DNA of 64,000 bases from Vibrio sp. MedPE-SWchi (lineage in GTDB: Bacteria; Pseudomonadota; Gammaproteobacteria; Enterobacterales; Vibrionaceae): assembly GCA_001874155.1 (NCBI GenBank), contig MPDB01000006.1, positions 62,001-126,000 of the forward strand, in the 5' to 3' direction. Made by a program: the position numbers and the translations under genes. This document shows, in pieces, positions 49,469 through 60,957 of this stretch. A model generated the notes under the pieces. It made no database searches. It was given only the letters and a program-made list of their open reading frames with translations, and was not told where the DNA came from. Every line of letters starts with the position of its first letter. Within the stretch, counting starts at the first letter, position 1.

Positions 49469-51775
49469 CTACTTAAATGTCGTCCCAATGATTAAATATA
49501 CAGAATTAAATTGCTGCTCCGTAAACCCATAGCCGAACATAATAGGTCCAATTGGCGAGTTCACCCCGACAAAGACGGAAGCGGCTTGATATAACGGTGC
49601 ATCTTGAATATTGATATTAGGATCGGACCAAACACCGCCATATTCTATCGAGCTGCCGAGGTAAAAGGGTGAGCTAAACAAGCCAAAATCATTATCAAAC
49701 CAACGGTAACGATACACTAAGCTGGTAAACGCGATATTTTGCCCAATCAAGCTATCTCTCGGGATCCCTGATAGCTTAAGGAATCCACCGATCTCTTTTG
49801 GATCAATCGGCATTGACGCATTCTCAGTTTGCGATAAGCCCAAATCCATGTTTGCCACTAAAGTATGACGGTCGTAGGTATACGCGCCAATGAATTTGGC
49901 ACTGATCTCATCAACAATATCGGTAGATTGGCTGACGGCCGCATCCAAGCAGCGAGCCTCTCCATTAATATCGTCTTGCGATACGAGGTACTCCAGATCA
50001 AGATAAAGCCCAGATCTAGGAAAACTAAAATCATCGAGTGTGTCATAGCGGTAGCCTACAAAGGCCCCTTGGCGAGTAAAATCGAGATCACCACATGACG
50101 GAAGCGTTGATAGCTCCGCATAACCTTGGATATAACGTAAGCCAAGATTGAACTCTGTCCACAAAGTCTCTTGATAGCCAAGAACCCACTCCCCTTTCCA
50201 CTCTCTATACGTAACGGGTAGATAGTTTTTTGTGGCTTCTAAACTCGTATCATCAAAGCCACTACTTGGCATGTTTCGTTTGTCGTTACTGTAACTCGCG
50301 CCTAGAGTAGTAAACAGCTTCTGGCTCGATAGAAACGGGGAATACAACTCCGCTTCCACCAACTTATCGGTGCCCATTTCAAGGTTTAATAACAACTCCG
50401 CGCCGCCGGAACTCAGATCAGTAAAATTACTTGATATGCCGAGTGAGTACTGACTATCGGTTGTAAAGTCATCCTCAAGGAAAAAGCGGAAGTTAACGTA
50501 GTTTGGCCCCCACGCTTTCTCATTAACGTTAACAACGACTAGATTGTTCCCATCTTCGTCTTTGTCATATTGATAGGTAATCAACTCAAAGCGGTCTAGT
50601 GCGTACAAGTCTTGAATACTTTGTTCAAGTTCTTCGGTCGTAATACGGCGACCTTCTTCTATTCCCAATCGAGTACGTAATAGGTCTTCACTGTAGTGGG
50701 TATTGTTGTTGATGACGACACGATCTACGCTGACTTCATCCCCGTACACCAGCTTTTTCCGCGCATTCTGCTTTTTATCAATGTATTTCTGATAATCGCT
50801 GGATGAGAGTGACAGTCGAGAAAGTCGAAGCGAGTTCGCCATCGCTTCTTCATAGCCTTCTTGAAATGCGCCGGGCATTTTCGCAAACTCTGTCGTTTGC
50901 ATGTCGCCAACATCGGGCTGAAGGAAGAAGTCTTTGTCCGTCAGAGTTTCCTGTTGCAACACGGTACTGCGTCGCACTAGGTAATTCGAAAGCTGATCAG
51001 CCACGGTTAAGAAAGAGCTAAACTCATCCTCGCCTTTATAGTCGCTGCTGATGTCAATCGCGATAATAATGTCGGCGCCCAAGTCTCGCGCCACATCCAC
51101 GGGCATATTATTGGTGACACCACCATCAACCAAGAGTTTTCCATCGATCTCATACGGTGGAAGCACACCTGGAACCGACATACTCGCCATCATGGCATCA
51201 ACAAGGTAGCCCTTATCGATAATCACAGGCTCTAAATCAATGATGTCGGTTGCAACAGAGCGGTAAGGAATAACCAAGTTATCAAAGGAATCTATCGCAG
51301 GCAGATTGCCAGAGGTTTCGCGCAGGATACGCAGCATATTCTGCCCCTGAACCACCCCTCTCGGCGCTCGGATCTCTCCCCAACGTAAGCCGAGGTCGGT
51401 TTTTATCTGATACCTATCTTCATACTCTTTATCGCGGATTCGTCTTTCGCTTCGATCAACGCGATCTCGGTAACCGTGGTTCCACTCTGTCGAATAAATC
51501 AGGCTTTCTATCTCTTCCGCGCTCATCCCGGTTGCATATAAACCACCGACATAGGCGCCCATACTGGTGCCTGTTATGTAATCGATAGGGATTCTAAGTT
51601 CTTCAAGCGCTTTAAGTACACCAATATGCGCTGCGCCCTTTGCACCACCACCCGCTAAAACAACCGCGATCTTGGGTCTCTCTGGTAGCTTGTCCGATTC
51701 AGCGGTCAAAGCAGCCAATGCAACTGGGCTGACGAGATAAGTCAGAAAAACTGAAACACTGAAAATTAACCGCAC
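49469..51775 (-). CDS. Patatin-like phospholipase fused to POTRA and Omp85-type beta-barrel (PlpD-like type Vd autotransporter)
   Basis: 768 aa; signal peptide, AVVLAGGGAKGAAHIGVLKAL, GTSMGAYVGGLYATG, DGGVTNNMPV (DGG), C-terminal barrel ending ...LIIGTTFK. Confidence 0.88.
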   Translation of the reverse strand: MRLIFSVSVFLTYLVSPVALAALTAESDKLPERPKIAVVLAGGGAKGAAHIGVLKALEELRIPIDYITGTSMGAYVGGLYATGMSAEEIESLIYSTEWNHGYRDRVDRSERRIRDKEYEDRYQIKTDLGLRWGEIRAPRGVVQGQNMLRILRETSGNLPAIDSFDNLVIPYRSVATDIIDLEPVIIDKGYLVDAMMASMSVPGVLPPYEIDGKLLVDGGVTNNMPVDVARDLGADIIIAIDISSDYKGEDEFSSFLTVADQLSNYLVRRSTVLQQETLTDKDFFLQPDVGDMQTTEFAKMPGAFQEGYEEAMANSLRLSRLSLSSSDYQKYIDKKQNARKKLVYGDEVSVDRVVINNNTHYSEDLLRTRLGIEEGRRITTEELEQSIQDLYALDRFELITYQYDKDEDGNNLVVVNVNEKAWGPNYVNFRFFLEDDFTTDSQYSLGISSNFTDLSSGGAELLLNLEMGTDKLVEAELYSPFLSSQKLFTTLGASYSNDKRNMPSSGFDDTSLEATKNYLPVTYREWKGEWVLGYQETLWTEFNLGLRYIQGYAELSTLPSCGDLDFTRQGAFVGYRYDTLDDFSFPRSGLYLDLEYLVSQDDINGEARCLDAAVSQSTDIVDEISAKFIGAYTYDRHTLVANMDLGLSQTENASMPIDPKEIGGFLKLSGIPRDSLIGQNIAFTSLVYRYRWFDNDFGLFSSPFYLGSSIEYGGVWSDPNINIQDAPLYQAASVFVGVNSPIGPIMFGYGFTEQQFNSVYLIIGTTFK

Positions 51776-51867
51776 TGCATTAGTCCTTTAATTGCTGTCA
51801 TTCTTGATTGGCCGTACATAGCCTTGATAAATATAGCGTAAACCGCCTTTGATAGTACGTGACTAGG

Positions 51868-54234
51868 CTACCATGTGAATATATTTTTCAGCCAACCTGC
51901 CGGTTTATTCTCACAATTTTGCTTGATTACCCCTTCAGGATCCCACATCGGCAGCTTAAATTTACTGCTGCAATCGATTTCTAAAGGCCCTTGATTGGTT
52001 TTTTCAAAGCCGATTGTGCTGATCTCTCTTGGCCAAGGCAGAACCAAGCGCTCTGGTATTCGATGGGTTAAATACTCAGAATAGACACGCAGCGCACCAC
52101 TTGAGCCGGTTAATTGAGTCGGTTTGTTATCGTCTCGCCCGAGCCAAATGGCGGTCACTTCTCGGCCATCAATCCCAACAAACCAGCTGTCTCTGGTGTC
52201 GTTACTGGTTCCGGTTTTTCCCGCAAGTGCTGCCCATGAAAACTGGCTATGCAAATAACGCCCTGTGCCTTCAACGACCGCCACCTTCATCGCGTAAGTC
52301 GTTAGCCACGCAGCTTGCTGGGGAACCTTTTGTTGAACACGAGGAATCGACTCGTAAAGAACGTGACCTTGTTTGTCCAATACCGAACGCAACGCAGACA
52401 ATCGCGCTTTTTTACCGGAATTAGTCAAGGTTTGGTACATCTGAGCCACCTGAAACGGCGTTAACGTAAATGAACCTAAAAACATTGACGGAACGGGTCT
52501 TATTTCGGAGCGTTCTACGCCAAGGTTCTCTAACGTTTTCATCACATTAGGAATACCAAGTTGCATACCCAATTGAACCGTAGGCACATTCAATGATTTG
52601 GATAGCGCCTCGTACAACGGCACTTCGCCACGGAACTGACGATCGTAATTTCTCGGCGACCAAACGTTCCCTTTGCTTCCTTTTAAGCTGATAGGCTTAT
52701 CCTGTAGCGTGGAAGCAAGGTTATAACGCTCTGGTTGTTCCAACGCCGTCAAATAGATCGCGGGCTTTGCTAATGACCCTATTTGACGACTCGCATTCAA
52801 AGCGCGATTAAAGCCATCGTAGCCCGCTCTTTTTCCTCCAACCATCGCTCTGATCTCACCGCTATGGCGATCGACCGACACAGCAGCACCTTCTAGGGAG
52901 TTCCCCGCACGCTTAGCTAACTCGGGTACTTTCTTGGCGATGGCTCTTTCAAGCTCTTGCTGAGACACAGGGTCGAGCGAAGTAAACACGCGCAATCCAA
53001 TCTCAGATTGAAAGGCGTCACCAACCTTTTCTCGTAACTCAATGCTTACCTGTTGAAAGTACGCTGGCTGCCTGCTTGCGATTCTCGGATTGTCTTGAAT
53101 ATCAAGTGGGCGACTAGCCGCTTGGTCATATTGACGCGCCGTTAAAATGTCCTGTTGCATCATCATTCGAAGCACAAGATCTCGTCGAGCTTTGGCGCGT
53201 TCAGGGTGACGAACTGGGTTGTAATAAGAAGGGCCTTTGACCATTCCAACCAGTAAGGCTAATTGATCAATTCTAAGTTCATCAATCGGTTGTCCAAAGT
53301 AGAGGCGAGACGCCAAACCAAAGCCGTGGATCGCTTCACCACCGCTTTGTCCTAAATAGACTTCATTCAGGTAAGCCTCTAAGATTCGATCCTTGCTGTA
53401 GCGGTGATCAATGATGACCGCAATGTAGGCCTCGCGAATCTTACGCCACAGGGTACGATCGCTCGATAGAAACAGATTTTTAGCCAGCTGCTGCGTCAAA
53501 GTACTGCCGCCTTGAACAGTGCGTCCAGCTTTCAAATTGACAAGCGCCGCTCGGACAATCGCAAGTGGTGAAACACCATCATGCTGATAGAAGTTACGAT
53601 CTTCCGTGACAAGAAGTGCGTCCACCATTACCTCAGGGAACTGCTCTCGTCTTAAAAATAACCTCTGCTCATTAGTGTTCTTCTCGAGCATTCCCAGCAT
53701 TTTAGGGTCAATACGTAGATAGCCAAGATTACCGCTTTGTTCCAATGATTGAATTCGATTCACACCACTGGAATCAAAATGGATCATCACATGACGAGAA
53801 GGCTCCGAACCATCGGAAAACTCAAACGGGCGACGAATCACCTCGATCTTATCAGAAGAAGACGAGTACTCACCTGGATAACGAGGCTGACGCACTTTAC
53901 GATAATTGAGCACATCGAGCTCATTGCTCAATTGTTCAAGCGTGGTTGATGAACCCGGTTCCAAGTGCAAAATTCGGGCATACACCACCGTTGGCAAACT
54001 GAACAGTTGTCCCTCGAACTTCTGTTTCACCACGCTGTCCAGGTAAACACCAACAAAAATAAGGACAGCGATCCCTGCAAGCCCAAGCTTCCAAGTGACT
54101 CCCCAGAGAACACCTACCCATGTTCGTTGAGTTTTAGTTTTTCGCTTAGCGGGTGCTTTTCTTTTGGTACTTTTTCTAGGCACTGCTTTTTTCTTGGTGC
54201 TCGCCTTTTTCGTCGGCGTTTTCTTTTCAGTCAT
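51868..54234 (-). CDS. mrcB: Penicillin-binding protein 1B
   Basis: 788 aa; Lys-rich N-terminus, TM, GT51 (EDRNFYQHDGVSPLAIVRA, QGGSTLTQQLAKNLFL), TP domain (SLAKP, KTGTSND). Confidence 0.94.
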   Translation of the reverse strand: MTEKKTPTKKASTKKKAVPRKSTKRKAPAKRKTKTQRTWVGVLWGVTWKLGLAGIAVLIFVGVYLDSVVKQKFEGQLFSLPTVVYARILHLEPGSSTTLEQLSNELDVLNYRKVRQPRYPGEYSSSSDKIEVIRRPFEFSDGSEPSRHVMIHFDSSGVNRIQSLEQSGNLGYLRIDPKMLGMLEKNTNEQRLFLRREQFPEVMVDALLVTEDRNFYQHDGVSPLAIVRAALVNLKAGRTVQGGSTLTQQLAKNLFLSSDRTLWRKIREAYIAVIIDHRYSKDRILEAYLNEVYLGQSGGEAIHGFGLASRLYFGQPIDELRIDQLALLVGMVKGPSYYNPVRHPERAKARRDLVLRMMMQQDILTARQYDQAASRPLDIQDNPRIASRQPAYFQQVSIELREKVGDAFQSEIGLRVFTSLDPVSQQELERAIAKKVPELAKRAGNSLEGAAVSVDRHSGEIRAMVGGKRAGYDGFNRALNASRQIGSLAKPAIYLTALEQPERYNLASTLQDKPISLKGSKGNVWSPRNYDRQFRGEVPLYEALSKSLNVPTVQLGMQLGIPNVMKTLENLGVERSEIRPVPSMFLGSFTLTPFQVAQMYQTLTNSGKKARLSALRSVLDKQGHVLYESIPRVQQKVPQQAAWLTTYAMKVAVVEGTGRYLHSQFSWAALAGKTGTSNDTRDSWFVGIDGREVTAIWLGRDDNKPTQLTGSSGALRVYSEYLTHRIPERLVLPWPREISTIGFEKTNQGPLEIDCSSKFKLPMWDPEGVIKQNCENKPAGWLKNIFTW

Positions 54235-56738
54235 CGGTTAAATTGCCGTTTCGTTTTACTGGTCGCCACGTGCGTGGCTGGGTCATCAGGCCAAACATGC
54301 TTGGGGTATCGTCCTTTCATCTCTTTTTGAACGTCTTTATACGATCCTGCCCAAAAAGAGGCTAAATCTTGTGTCACCTGAAGAGGTCGCTGAGCTGGGG
54401 AGAGTAACTCCAACACGATCTTCTTTTTCCCTAGTGCGATAACAGGGGATTCTTTTTCACCAAAGATCTCTTGCATGCGCACAGAAAGTACTGGTTCTCG
54501 GTCAACTTCGTAGCGGATTCGCTTCTTCGTACCCGTAGGGAGCGTGTGCGAAACAGGCAACCATTGGTCGATTTCCTGATTCAATGGCCAGCCCAAATAC
54601 GCAGAAAGAACTTGGACAAGGTCGATATTCTTCAGCCCTTTCAGTGAGGTCACGCCTGACATGTAAGGCGCTAACCACGTGTCGAGATCGCTCAGTAAGC
54701 TTTCCTCATCAACCAATGGCCACGGTTTGTCGGGTAGCCAGTCGGCGCCACAGCGAATTCTTGTCAGCAACTCACTGGCAGATTGACTCCAGTTTAATAC
54801 CGATAAGCCTTTCCGATTTACATAATTAAGTAAGGCATCGGTCATTTTTTGTTTATCAAGCGTTGGAAGCTCTTTACGTTTAATGACTAAACAACCCAAT
54901 TTCAATTGAGATTCCGCTATCAATCGGCCCCTGCTCTCACTCCACTCTACACAATCTTGCTGAGAGAATAGCGATGGAAAGCGCTGCTGTAATGCGTCAA
55001 CATCAAGATTGGCGGCAAGGTAAACTCGGCTGATGTTTTGATGGCCTCTCATTAAGTCAATCGCAACCAAATACTCACTATCCGATAGGCTATGAGACAC
55101 ATCAACCTCAACGCCATGTCCATTAGAAAGTACAAACTTTCCGCTTCCGGCAGCACGAGACTGAGCGATTCGGTCAGGAAAAGCTAAACAAAGCACTATC
55201 GCAACATTTTGCTCTTGCACAAGACTTAGGGTAAAAGACTGACCACACTTACTCGCTAACTGTTCAGCTCGCTTTAGGATTGCTTTCGATTTTTGATGAG
55301 AGCCTTGCTTCAGGCGATAAAGGCTATCTTGTAGGTCTAAGGTGTTACGCTCAGGCTCTTCAACCAATGCCGCGACAATCACAGCGGTTTGGAACATGGC
55401 ACTGTCCGATTGCAGTGTCTGAGCAAGCATACTCGCAATGCGAGGATCGAGCCCGAATTGATGCGCTTGCTTGCCAATTGAGGTCAACTGATACTGGTTA
55501 TTCATCAATCCCAGCGATATCAGTAGTTGCCTGGCCTGTTTAAGTGCAACAGGTGGTGGTACATCAAGCCACTTTAGTTCACTCGCCTCTGCCGTTCCCC
55601 ATTGTGCCAGCTCCATGGCCAATGAACATAAATCAGAATTCAGTATTTCGGCGCTAGGAACGCTGGGTTGCTGTTTCAATTTATCTTCACTATACAGCCT
55701 CACACAGATGCCTGGCTCTAATCGCCCTGCACGCCCAGCCCTTTGTTCCGCTGAGGATTGCGCGATTCTTACTTGCTCTAACTTAGTGATACCGGTTTTA
55801 AGGTCAAACTTCGCGATTCGCTCTAGGCCAGCATCCAACACTAAGCGGATTCCCTCTATGGTTAATGAGGTCTCTGCGATGTTAGTCGCTAACACAACCT
55901 TCCGTTGTCCATTGGGTAACGGCGCTATCGCTCTTTGTTGCTGTGCAAACGTCAGTTGCCCATAGAGTGGAAAGACTTCGATATCCTTTGCTAGATCCGT
56001 CAACTTCTCTTCAACGTGTTTTATCGCCCCAACACCGGGAAGGAATACCAACAGGGAGCCTGCCTCATTGGCCATTAGGTGGTGAATCTGCTTTACCACA
56101 CTTGGGACAAGATAATCGTTGGGTTTAAAATCTTGATAGCGATATTCAACAGGGTAACTCCGCCCTTGAGACTCGACGTATTTGGCTTCTGGAAGCAACG
56201 ACGTCAACGCCTGCTGATCCAACGTTGCAGACATCACCACAATATGAAGATCTTCTCGCAACGCTTCTTGGATTTCTAGGCTTAGCGCCAATGATGTATC
56301 GGCATGAATACTACGCTCATGAAACTCATCAAAGATCAGCAGTTCAACCCCTGTCAATTCAGGATCAGACTGCAGCATCCTCGTCATAATGCCTTCCGTC
56401 ACGATTTCAAGTTGAGTATTTCGGCCAACGCGCGTTTCGCCTCGAATTCGATACCCAATACGATCACCCACTTTTTCACCCAGCTGGGCCGCAAGAAAGC
56501 CCGCTATGTTTCTCGCCGCTAAACGTCGAGGTTCAAGCATGATGATCTTGCCAGAGAATGTATTTGAGAGAACCAATTGCAAAGGAAAAAAAGTGGATTT
56601 ACCCGCACCAGGGGCAGCTTTAAGAATCAATTGGTTGTGTGTTTTAACGCCAGCAAGAAGTTCGGGCATCACACTTTCTATGGGTAACGGATTCGATGAA
56701 GACAATGGAGACGCCTTATGGTGTAATGTGGCCACCAT
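54231..56738 (-). CDS. hrpB: ATP-dependent helicase HrpB
   Basis: 835 aa; [22 protein letters not shown]-terminal HrpB domain. Confidence 0.93.
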   Translation of the reverse strand: MVATLHHKASPLSSSNPLPIESVMPELLAGVKTHNQLILKAAPGAGKSTFFPLQLVLSNTFSGKIIMLEPRRLAARNIAGFLAAQLGEKVGDRIGYRIRGETRVGRNTQLEIVTEGIMTRMLQSDPELTGVELLIFDEFHERSIHADTSLALSLEIQEALREDLHIVVMSATLDQQALTSLLPEAKYVESQGRSYPVEYRYQDFKPNDYLVPSVVKQIHHLMANEAGSLLVFLPGVGAIKHVEEKLTDLAKDIEVFPLYGQLTFAQQQRAIAPLPNGQRKVVLATNIAETSLTIEGIRLVLDAGLERIAKFDLKTGITKLEQVRIAQSSAEQRAGRAGRLEPGICVRLYSEDKLKQQPSVPSAEILNSDLCSLAMELAQWGTAEASELKWLDVPPPVALKQARQLLISLGLMNNQYQLTSIGKQAHQFGLDPRIASMLAQTLQSDSAMFQTAVIVAALVEEPERNTLDLQDSLYRLKQGSHQKSKAILKRAEQLASKCGQSFTLSLVQEQNVAIVLCLAFPDRIAQSRAAGSGKFVLSNGHGVEVDVSHSLSDSEYLVAIDLMRGHQNISRVYLAANLDVDALQQRFPSLFSQQDCVEWSESRGRLIAESQLKLGCLVIKRKELPTLDKQKMTDALLNYVNRKGLSVLNWSQSASELLTRIRCGADWLPDKPWPLVDEESLLSDLDTWLAPYMSGVTSLKGLKNIDLVQVLSAYLGWPLNQEIDQWLPVSHTLPTGTKKRIRYEVDREPVLSVRMQEIFGEKESPVIALGKKKIVLELLSPAQRPLQVTQDLASFWAGSYKDVQKEMKGRYPKHVWPDDPATHVATSKTKRQFNR

Positions 56739-56758
56739 TGTACATAAAAACAGTAGAA

Positions 56759-57475
56759 ATGCATTTTAATCCACCACTTGAATCTGCACGATTAATCAAG
56801 CGATACAAACGCTTCTTGGCTGACATTGAGTTGCCCGATCAGTCGCAACGTACAATTCACTGTGCCAATACTGGCGCAATGACAGGGTGTGCTGAAGCAG
56901 GCAATACCGTGTGGTATTCCACGTCAGACAACCCCAAGCGTAAATACCCAAATAGCTGGGAGCTTGCTCAGACTCAGAGAGGGGATTGGATCTGCATCAA
57001 TACGGTAAAAGCCAATCACCTCGCGGTGGAAGCCATTGAAAATGGGGTTATTTCAGAACTTGCTGACTATGACAAATTGAGAACGGAAGTGAAGTACGGC
57101 AGTGAAAATAGTCGCATCGATATCTTGCTCAATTCAAAAACTAAGCCAGAATGCTATATAGAGGTAAAAAGCGTCACTCTACTGGATGAACACAATAATG
57201 GTCAGGGCTACTTCCCAGATGCAGTGACAACTCGTGGTCAGAAGCATTTGAGAGAGCTCACGGAAATGGCGAAAAATGGAAGCAGAGCAATACTTTTATT
57301 CACTGTTTTACATACAGGGATTGAAAAAGTGTCTGCCGCACACCATATAGACGCCAACTATTCAAATTTACTAAACCAAGCAATAGAACATGGCGTAGAA
57401 GTACTGTGCTACAAGGCTCAGATTACTGAATCAGAGATCAAACTCATTTCAGCGGTTGAATTTATCAATAACTAG
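56759..57475 (+). CDS. sfsA: SfsA family DNA-binding/sugar fermentation stimulation protein (start corrected from 56696)
   Basis: [57 protein letters not shown]. Confidence 0.93.
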   Translation: MHFNPPLESARLIKRYKRFLADIELPDQSQRTIHCANTGAMTGCAEAGNTVWYSTSDNPKRKYPNSWELAQTQRGDWICINTVKANHLAVEAIENGVISELADYDKLRTEVKYGSENSRIDILLNSKTKPECYIEVKSVTLLDEHNNGQGYFPDAVTTRGQKHLRELTEMAKNGSRAILLFTVLHTGIEKVSAAHHIDANYSNLLNQAIEHGVEVLCYKAQITESEIKLISAVEFINN

Positions 57476-57570
57476 CGAAAAATGATGTCATCTTCACAAT
57501 GATAAAAAGTTTGTTTTCCAAGATTTGCTTCGCCCGTTTGTTTTTGCTATAGATAGCCGCCTTAAAATAG

Positions 57571-57584
57571 ACTGCTCGAGCAGT
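57571..57584. repeat. Perfect 14-bp palindrome in dksA promoter/leader region
   Basis: ACTGCTCGAGCAGT. Confidence 0.75.
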
Positions 57585-57611
57585 TGACTAGGTGTTAGTA
57601 GGAGATGCTGC

Positions 57612-58058
57612 ATGCCAGAATCAAAGAAAAAAGCGATTGGCATCCTAGCCATTGCAGGTGTTGAGCCTTACCAAGCAAAGCCAGGTGAAGAGTACATGTC
57701 ACCTGAGCAGGTGACTCATTTTACAAAAATTTTAGACGCTTGGCGCAATCAGCTAAGAGTGGAAGTTGATCGTACCGTGCATCATATGCAAGACGAAGCG
57801 GCAAACTTCCCAGATCCAGTTGACCGCGCTTCTCAAGAAGAAGAATTCAGCCTAGAACTTCGAAATCGTGACCGTGAGCGTCGCTTGATTAAGAAGATCG
57901 AAAAGACACTGAACAAAATCGAAGAAGATGATTTCGGTTTCTGTGAGTCTTGTGGCGTTGAAATCGGCATTCGTCGCTTAGAGGCTCGCCCTACTGCAGA
58001 CCTATGTATCGACTGTAAAACTCTTTCTGAGATTAAAGAGAAACAGCAACAAGGTTAA
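57612..58058 (+). CDS. dksA: RNA polymerase-binding transcription factor DksA
   Basis: 148 aa; [29 protein letters not shown] zinc finger. Confidence 0.96.
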   Translation: MPESKKKAIGILAIAGVEPYQAKPGEEYMSPEQVTHFTKILDAWRNQLRVEVDRTVHHMQDEAANFPDPVDRASQEEEFSLELRNRDRERRLIKKIEKTLNKIEEDDFGFCESCGVEIGIRRLEARPTADLCIDCKTLSEIKEKQQQG

Positions 58059-58075
58059 CCCTTGATTCTGTTGAT

Positions 58076-58099
58076 AAAGGGAGCTTTGGCTCCCTTTTT
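58076..58099 (+). terminator. Terminator of dksA
   Basis: AAAGGGAGC-TTTG-GCTCCCTTTTT. Confidence 0.9.
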
Positions 58100-58124
58100 G
58101 CGGTTTTAGTATCAGGCGAATTTT

Positions 58125-59000
58125 ATGAGTTATGTTGGTCGTTTTGCCCCTTCCCCTTCAGGCCCATTGCATTTTGGGTCTTTAGTCGCAGCGCTTGGAA
58201 GTTATTTTCAGGCCAAATCTCAGCAGGGCAAATGGCTGGTTAGAATAGAAGATCTCGATCCCCCTCGTGAAATGGTCGGGGCATCAGATCTGATATTGGC
58301 GACATTAGACGCTTATCACCTTCATTGGGATGGTGAGGTCATCTACCAAAGCCAGCGTCATGAATTCTATCAAAGCCAAATAGAGCAATGGTTAGACTCG
58401 AAAGAAGCCTATTTCTGTCAGTGTACGCGCAAACAGATTAAACAGTCTGGCGGTTTCTATTTAGGGACATGTCGCGATGCCACTATAACCTCGAATGAAC
58501 CCTGTTCTGTTCGCTTTAAAGTGCCTCAAGCGATTGATCATTTTATCGATCAAAAACATGGCCAGATTGATATTCCAGCCTCTTTAGCAGATGAAGATTT
58601 TATTATTAAGCGTCGTGATGGATTGTACGCTTATAATCTTGCGGTAGTATTGGACGATATTGATCAAGGCATCACAGAAGTGGTTCGAGGTGCCGATCTT
58701 ATTGAACCAACAGGTCGACAGATAAACTTATACCATGCGATGAAGCAGCCAGAGGTGAGCTACCTCCATTTGCCTCTCGCTTTGGATAGCAATGGCAATA
58801 AGTTATCAAAGCAGAACCACGCGCCTGCGCTCGACAATGAAGCGCCTGTCGCGGCACTTTTAGCGGCAATGACGTTTCTTGGTTTTACTATTGATACGCA
58901 TATCGCCAATGCCAAAATAGACGAAATTGTAAACTGGGGCTGCCAGAATTGGTCTTTACAGAACTTACCAAATAGCCTGGCAAAGACAGCACATTTTTAA
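58125..59000 (+). CDS. gluQ: Glutamyl-Q tRNA(Asp) synthetase
   Basis: 291 aa; GRFAPSPSGPLHFGSLVAALGSY, Zn motif CQCTRKQIKQSGGFYLGTC. Confidence 0.95.
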   Translation: MSYVGRFAPSPSGPLHFGSLVAALGSYFQAKSQQGKWLVRIEDLDPPREMVGASDLILATLDAYHLHWDGEVIYQSQRHEFYQSQIEQWLDSKEAYFCQCTRKQIKQSGGFYLGTCRDATITSNEPCSVRFKVPQAIDHFIDQKHGQIDIPASLADEDFIIKRRDGLYAYNLAVVLDDIDQGITEVVRGADLIEPTGRQINLYHAMKQPEVSYLHLPLALDSNGNKLSKQNHAPALDNEAPVAALLAAMTFLGFTIDTHIANAKIDEIVNWGCQNWSLQNLPNSLAKTAHF

Positions 59001-59102
59001 AATAGCGCTCCTTAGGCTATTATTAGCCCCCAATTAGGCCTTACTAGGCAAACAATCACTTACTAAAGCAACCTTGGTATAAGCCAATATTGCCAGAAGC
59101 AC

Positions 59103-60449
59103 ATGAATAATAACGAATATACACCAAGCCAATTTCCAGAACTTGCACTCAATGTTCTTACTAGAGAAGAGCACAATATTTCGCGCAAGCAGATCAGTGA
59201 CAATGCTCTTAAGGTGCTATACCGACTCAATGGCGCTGGTTTTGAAGCTTACCTCGTTGGAGGTGGCGTAAGAGACTTGCTGCTTGGTCTAGGACCAAAA
59301 GATTTTGATATTGCAACCAATGCGACACCAGAGCAGATCAAACACCTCTTTAGAAACTGTCGCCTTATCGGTCGCCGTTTCCGTTTAGCGCACATTATGT
59401 TTGGTCGCGACATTATTGAAGTGGCGACTTTCCGTGGGCATCACCAAGAGCCAAGCAAAAATGTCTCAGCGCAATCTGATGAAGGCATGCTGCTCCGTGA
59501 CAATGTCTATGGCACGATTGATGAAGATGCAGAGCGCCGTGATTTCTCGATCAATGCGATGTATTACAACATCGGTGACTACAGCATCCATGACTACGCG
59601 GGTGGTGTTGAAGACTTAGAAGACAAGCTCATTCGATTGATTGGTGACCCGGAAGTACGCTATCGCGAAGATCCCGTTCGTATGTTGCGTGCCATCCGAT
59701 TTGCCGCCAAGTTAGACTTTGATATTGAAGAAGATACGGCTGCGCCTATTGAAGATCTCGCCCCTTTGTTACAAGGCATTCCTTCAGCGCGTCTGTACGA
59801 AGAGTCATTGAAGCTGCTGCAATCAGGTTACGGGCTTGAAACCTATCACCTGATGCGAGAGTACAACTTATTCCAACAAATGTTCCCTACCATTGCAGAG
59901 CACTTCACTGAAGATTACGCGTCGCAGACGGAACAAATGTTAGATCTCGTCTTCGATTCGACCGATCTTCGCTTAGAAGAAGGCAAGCGAATTAACCCTG
60001 CCTTTATGTTTGCAGCGATGCTTTGGTACCCGCTTAATTCTGTCGCCGAACAACTCATGGAAGAGCGTAAGATGGGTCATTACGATGCCATCATGGAAGC
60101 AAGTAATATTGTCCTCGATGCGCAAGTAAAAACCATTGCTATTCCACGTCGCCATACCGCGACTATTCGTGAAGTTTGGCAGCTTCAACTGCGTCTACCG
60201 CGCAGAAATGGCAAGCGTGCATTCCGATTGATGGAGCTTAATAAGTTCCGTGCCGGCTTTGACTTCCTAGAGATGCGAGGGGAAGTCGAAGGTGGGGAAA
60301 CTAAGAAGCTAGCCGATTGGTGGAACACGTTCCAAAATGCGGGACGCAACATGCGTCAGGCTATGACAACCGACCTCGATGATACAGGCTCTAAAACACC
60401 GTATCGCCGCCGTAGAAACAATCGCAAGAAAAAGAGTAAACCAGAGTAA
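59103..60449 (+). CDS. pcnB: Poly(A) polymerase I
   Basis: 448 aa; LVGGGVRDLLLGLGPKDFDIATNATPEQ, basic C-terminus. Confidence 0.95.
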   Translation: MNNNEYTPSQFPELALNVLTREEHNISRKQISDNALKVLYRLNGAGFEAYLVGGGVRDLLLGLGPKDFDIATNATPEQIKHLFRNCRLIGRRFRLAHIMFGRDIIEVATFRGHHQEPSKNVSAQSDEGMLLRDNVYGTIDEDAERRDFSINAMYYNIGDYSIHDYAGGVEDLEDKLIRLIGDPEVRYREDPVRMLRAIRFAAKLDFDIEEDTAAPIEDLAPLLQGIPSARLYEESLKLLQSGYGLETYHLMREYNLFQQMFPTIAEHFTEDYASQTEQMLDLVFDSTDLRLEEGKRINPAFMFAAMLWYPLNSVAEQLMEERKMGHYDAIMEASNIVLDAQVKTIAIPRRHTATIREVWQLQLRLPRRNGKRAFRLMELNKFRAGFDFLEMRGEVEGGETKKLADWWNTFQNAGRNMRQAMTTDLDDTGSKTPYRRRRNNRKKKSKPE

Positions 60450-60934
60450 TGGCGATAGTGTACATAGCGATCGGCAGTAACTTAGCCGATCCCGTTGGGC
60501 AAGCGACTGACGCTATTGAGGCGTTAAAGCATATACCCAAGTCGACATTTCTTTCGACATCACAGCTTTATAGCAGCACCCCAATGGGGCCACAAGATCA
60601 GCCTGATTACATCAACGCGGTCGCTGCGATTGAAACCCAATTAACGCCACTTGAGCTTCTCGATTGCACTCAAACAATTGAATTAGAGCAAGGGCGAGTC
60701 CGTAAAGATGAACGCTGGGGTCCACGCACCCTAGACTTGGACATCATTCTTTATGGCAATGAAGTGATCGATTCCGAGCGTCTTATCGTTCCACATTACG
60801 GAATGAAAGAGCGTGAGTTTGTTCTCTACCCGCTTGCTGAAATCGCACCAAATTTAATACTCCCTGATGGGACTGAGATCCAACAACTGCTGCTTAGCGT
60901 AGAGAGAAATGGACTCAGCACTTGGCAATCATAG
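60449..60934 (+). CDS. folK: 2-amino-4-hydroxy-6-hydroxymethyldihydropteridine pyrophosphokinase
   Basis: 161 aa; YIAIGSNLADP, RWGPRTLDLDIILYG. Confidence 0.96.
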   Translation: MAIVYIAIGSNLADPVGQATDAIEALKHIPKSTFLSTSQLYSSTPMGPQDQPDYINAVAAIETQLTPLELLDCTQTIELEQGRVRKDERWGPRTLDLDIILYGNEVIDSERLIVPHYGMKEREFVLYPLAEIAPNLILPDGTEIQQLLLSVERNGLSTWQS

Positions 60935-60957
60935 CCAACGCCTTGTAAGGAAAAACA

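Noticed and set aside
52029-52424. 131-aa plus-strand ORF inside mrcB
   Set aside because: Antisense to conserved transpeptidase domain; no RBS or independent support.
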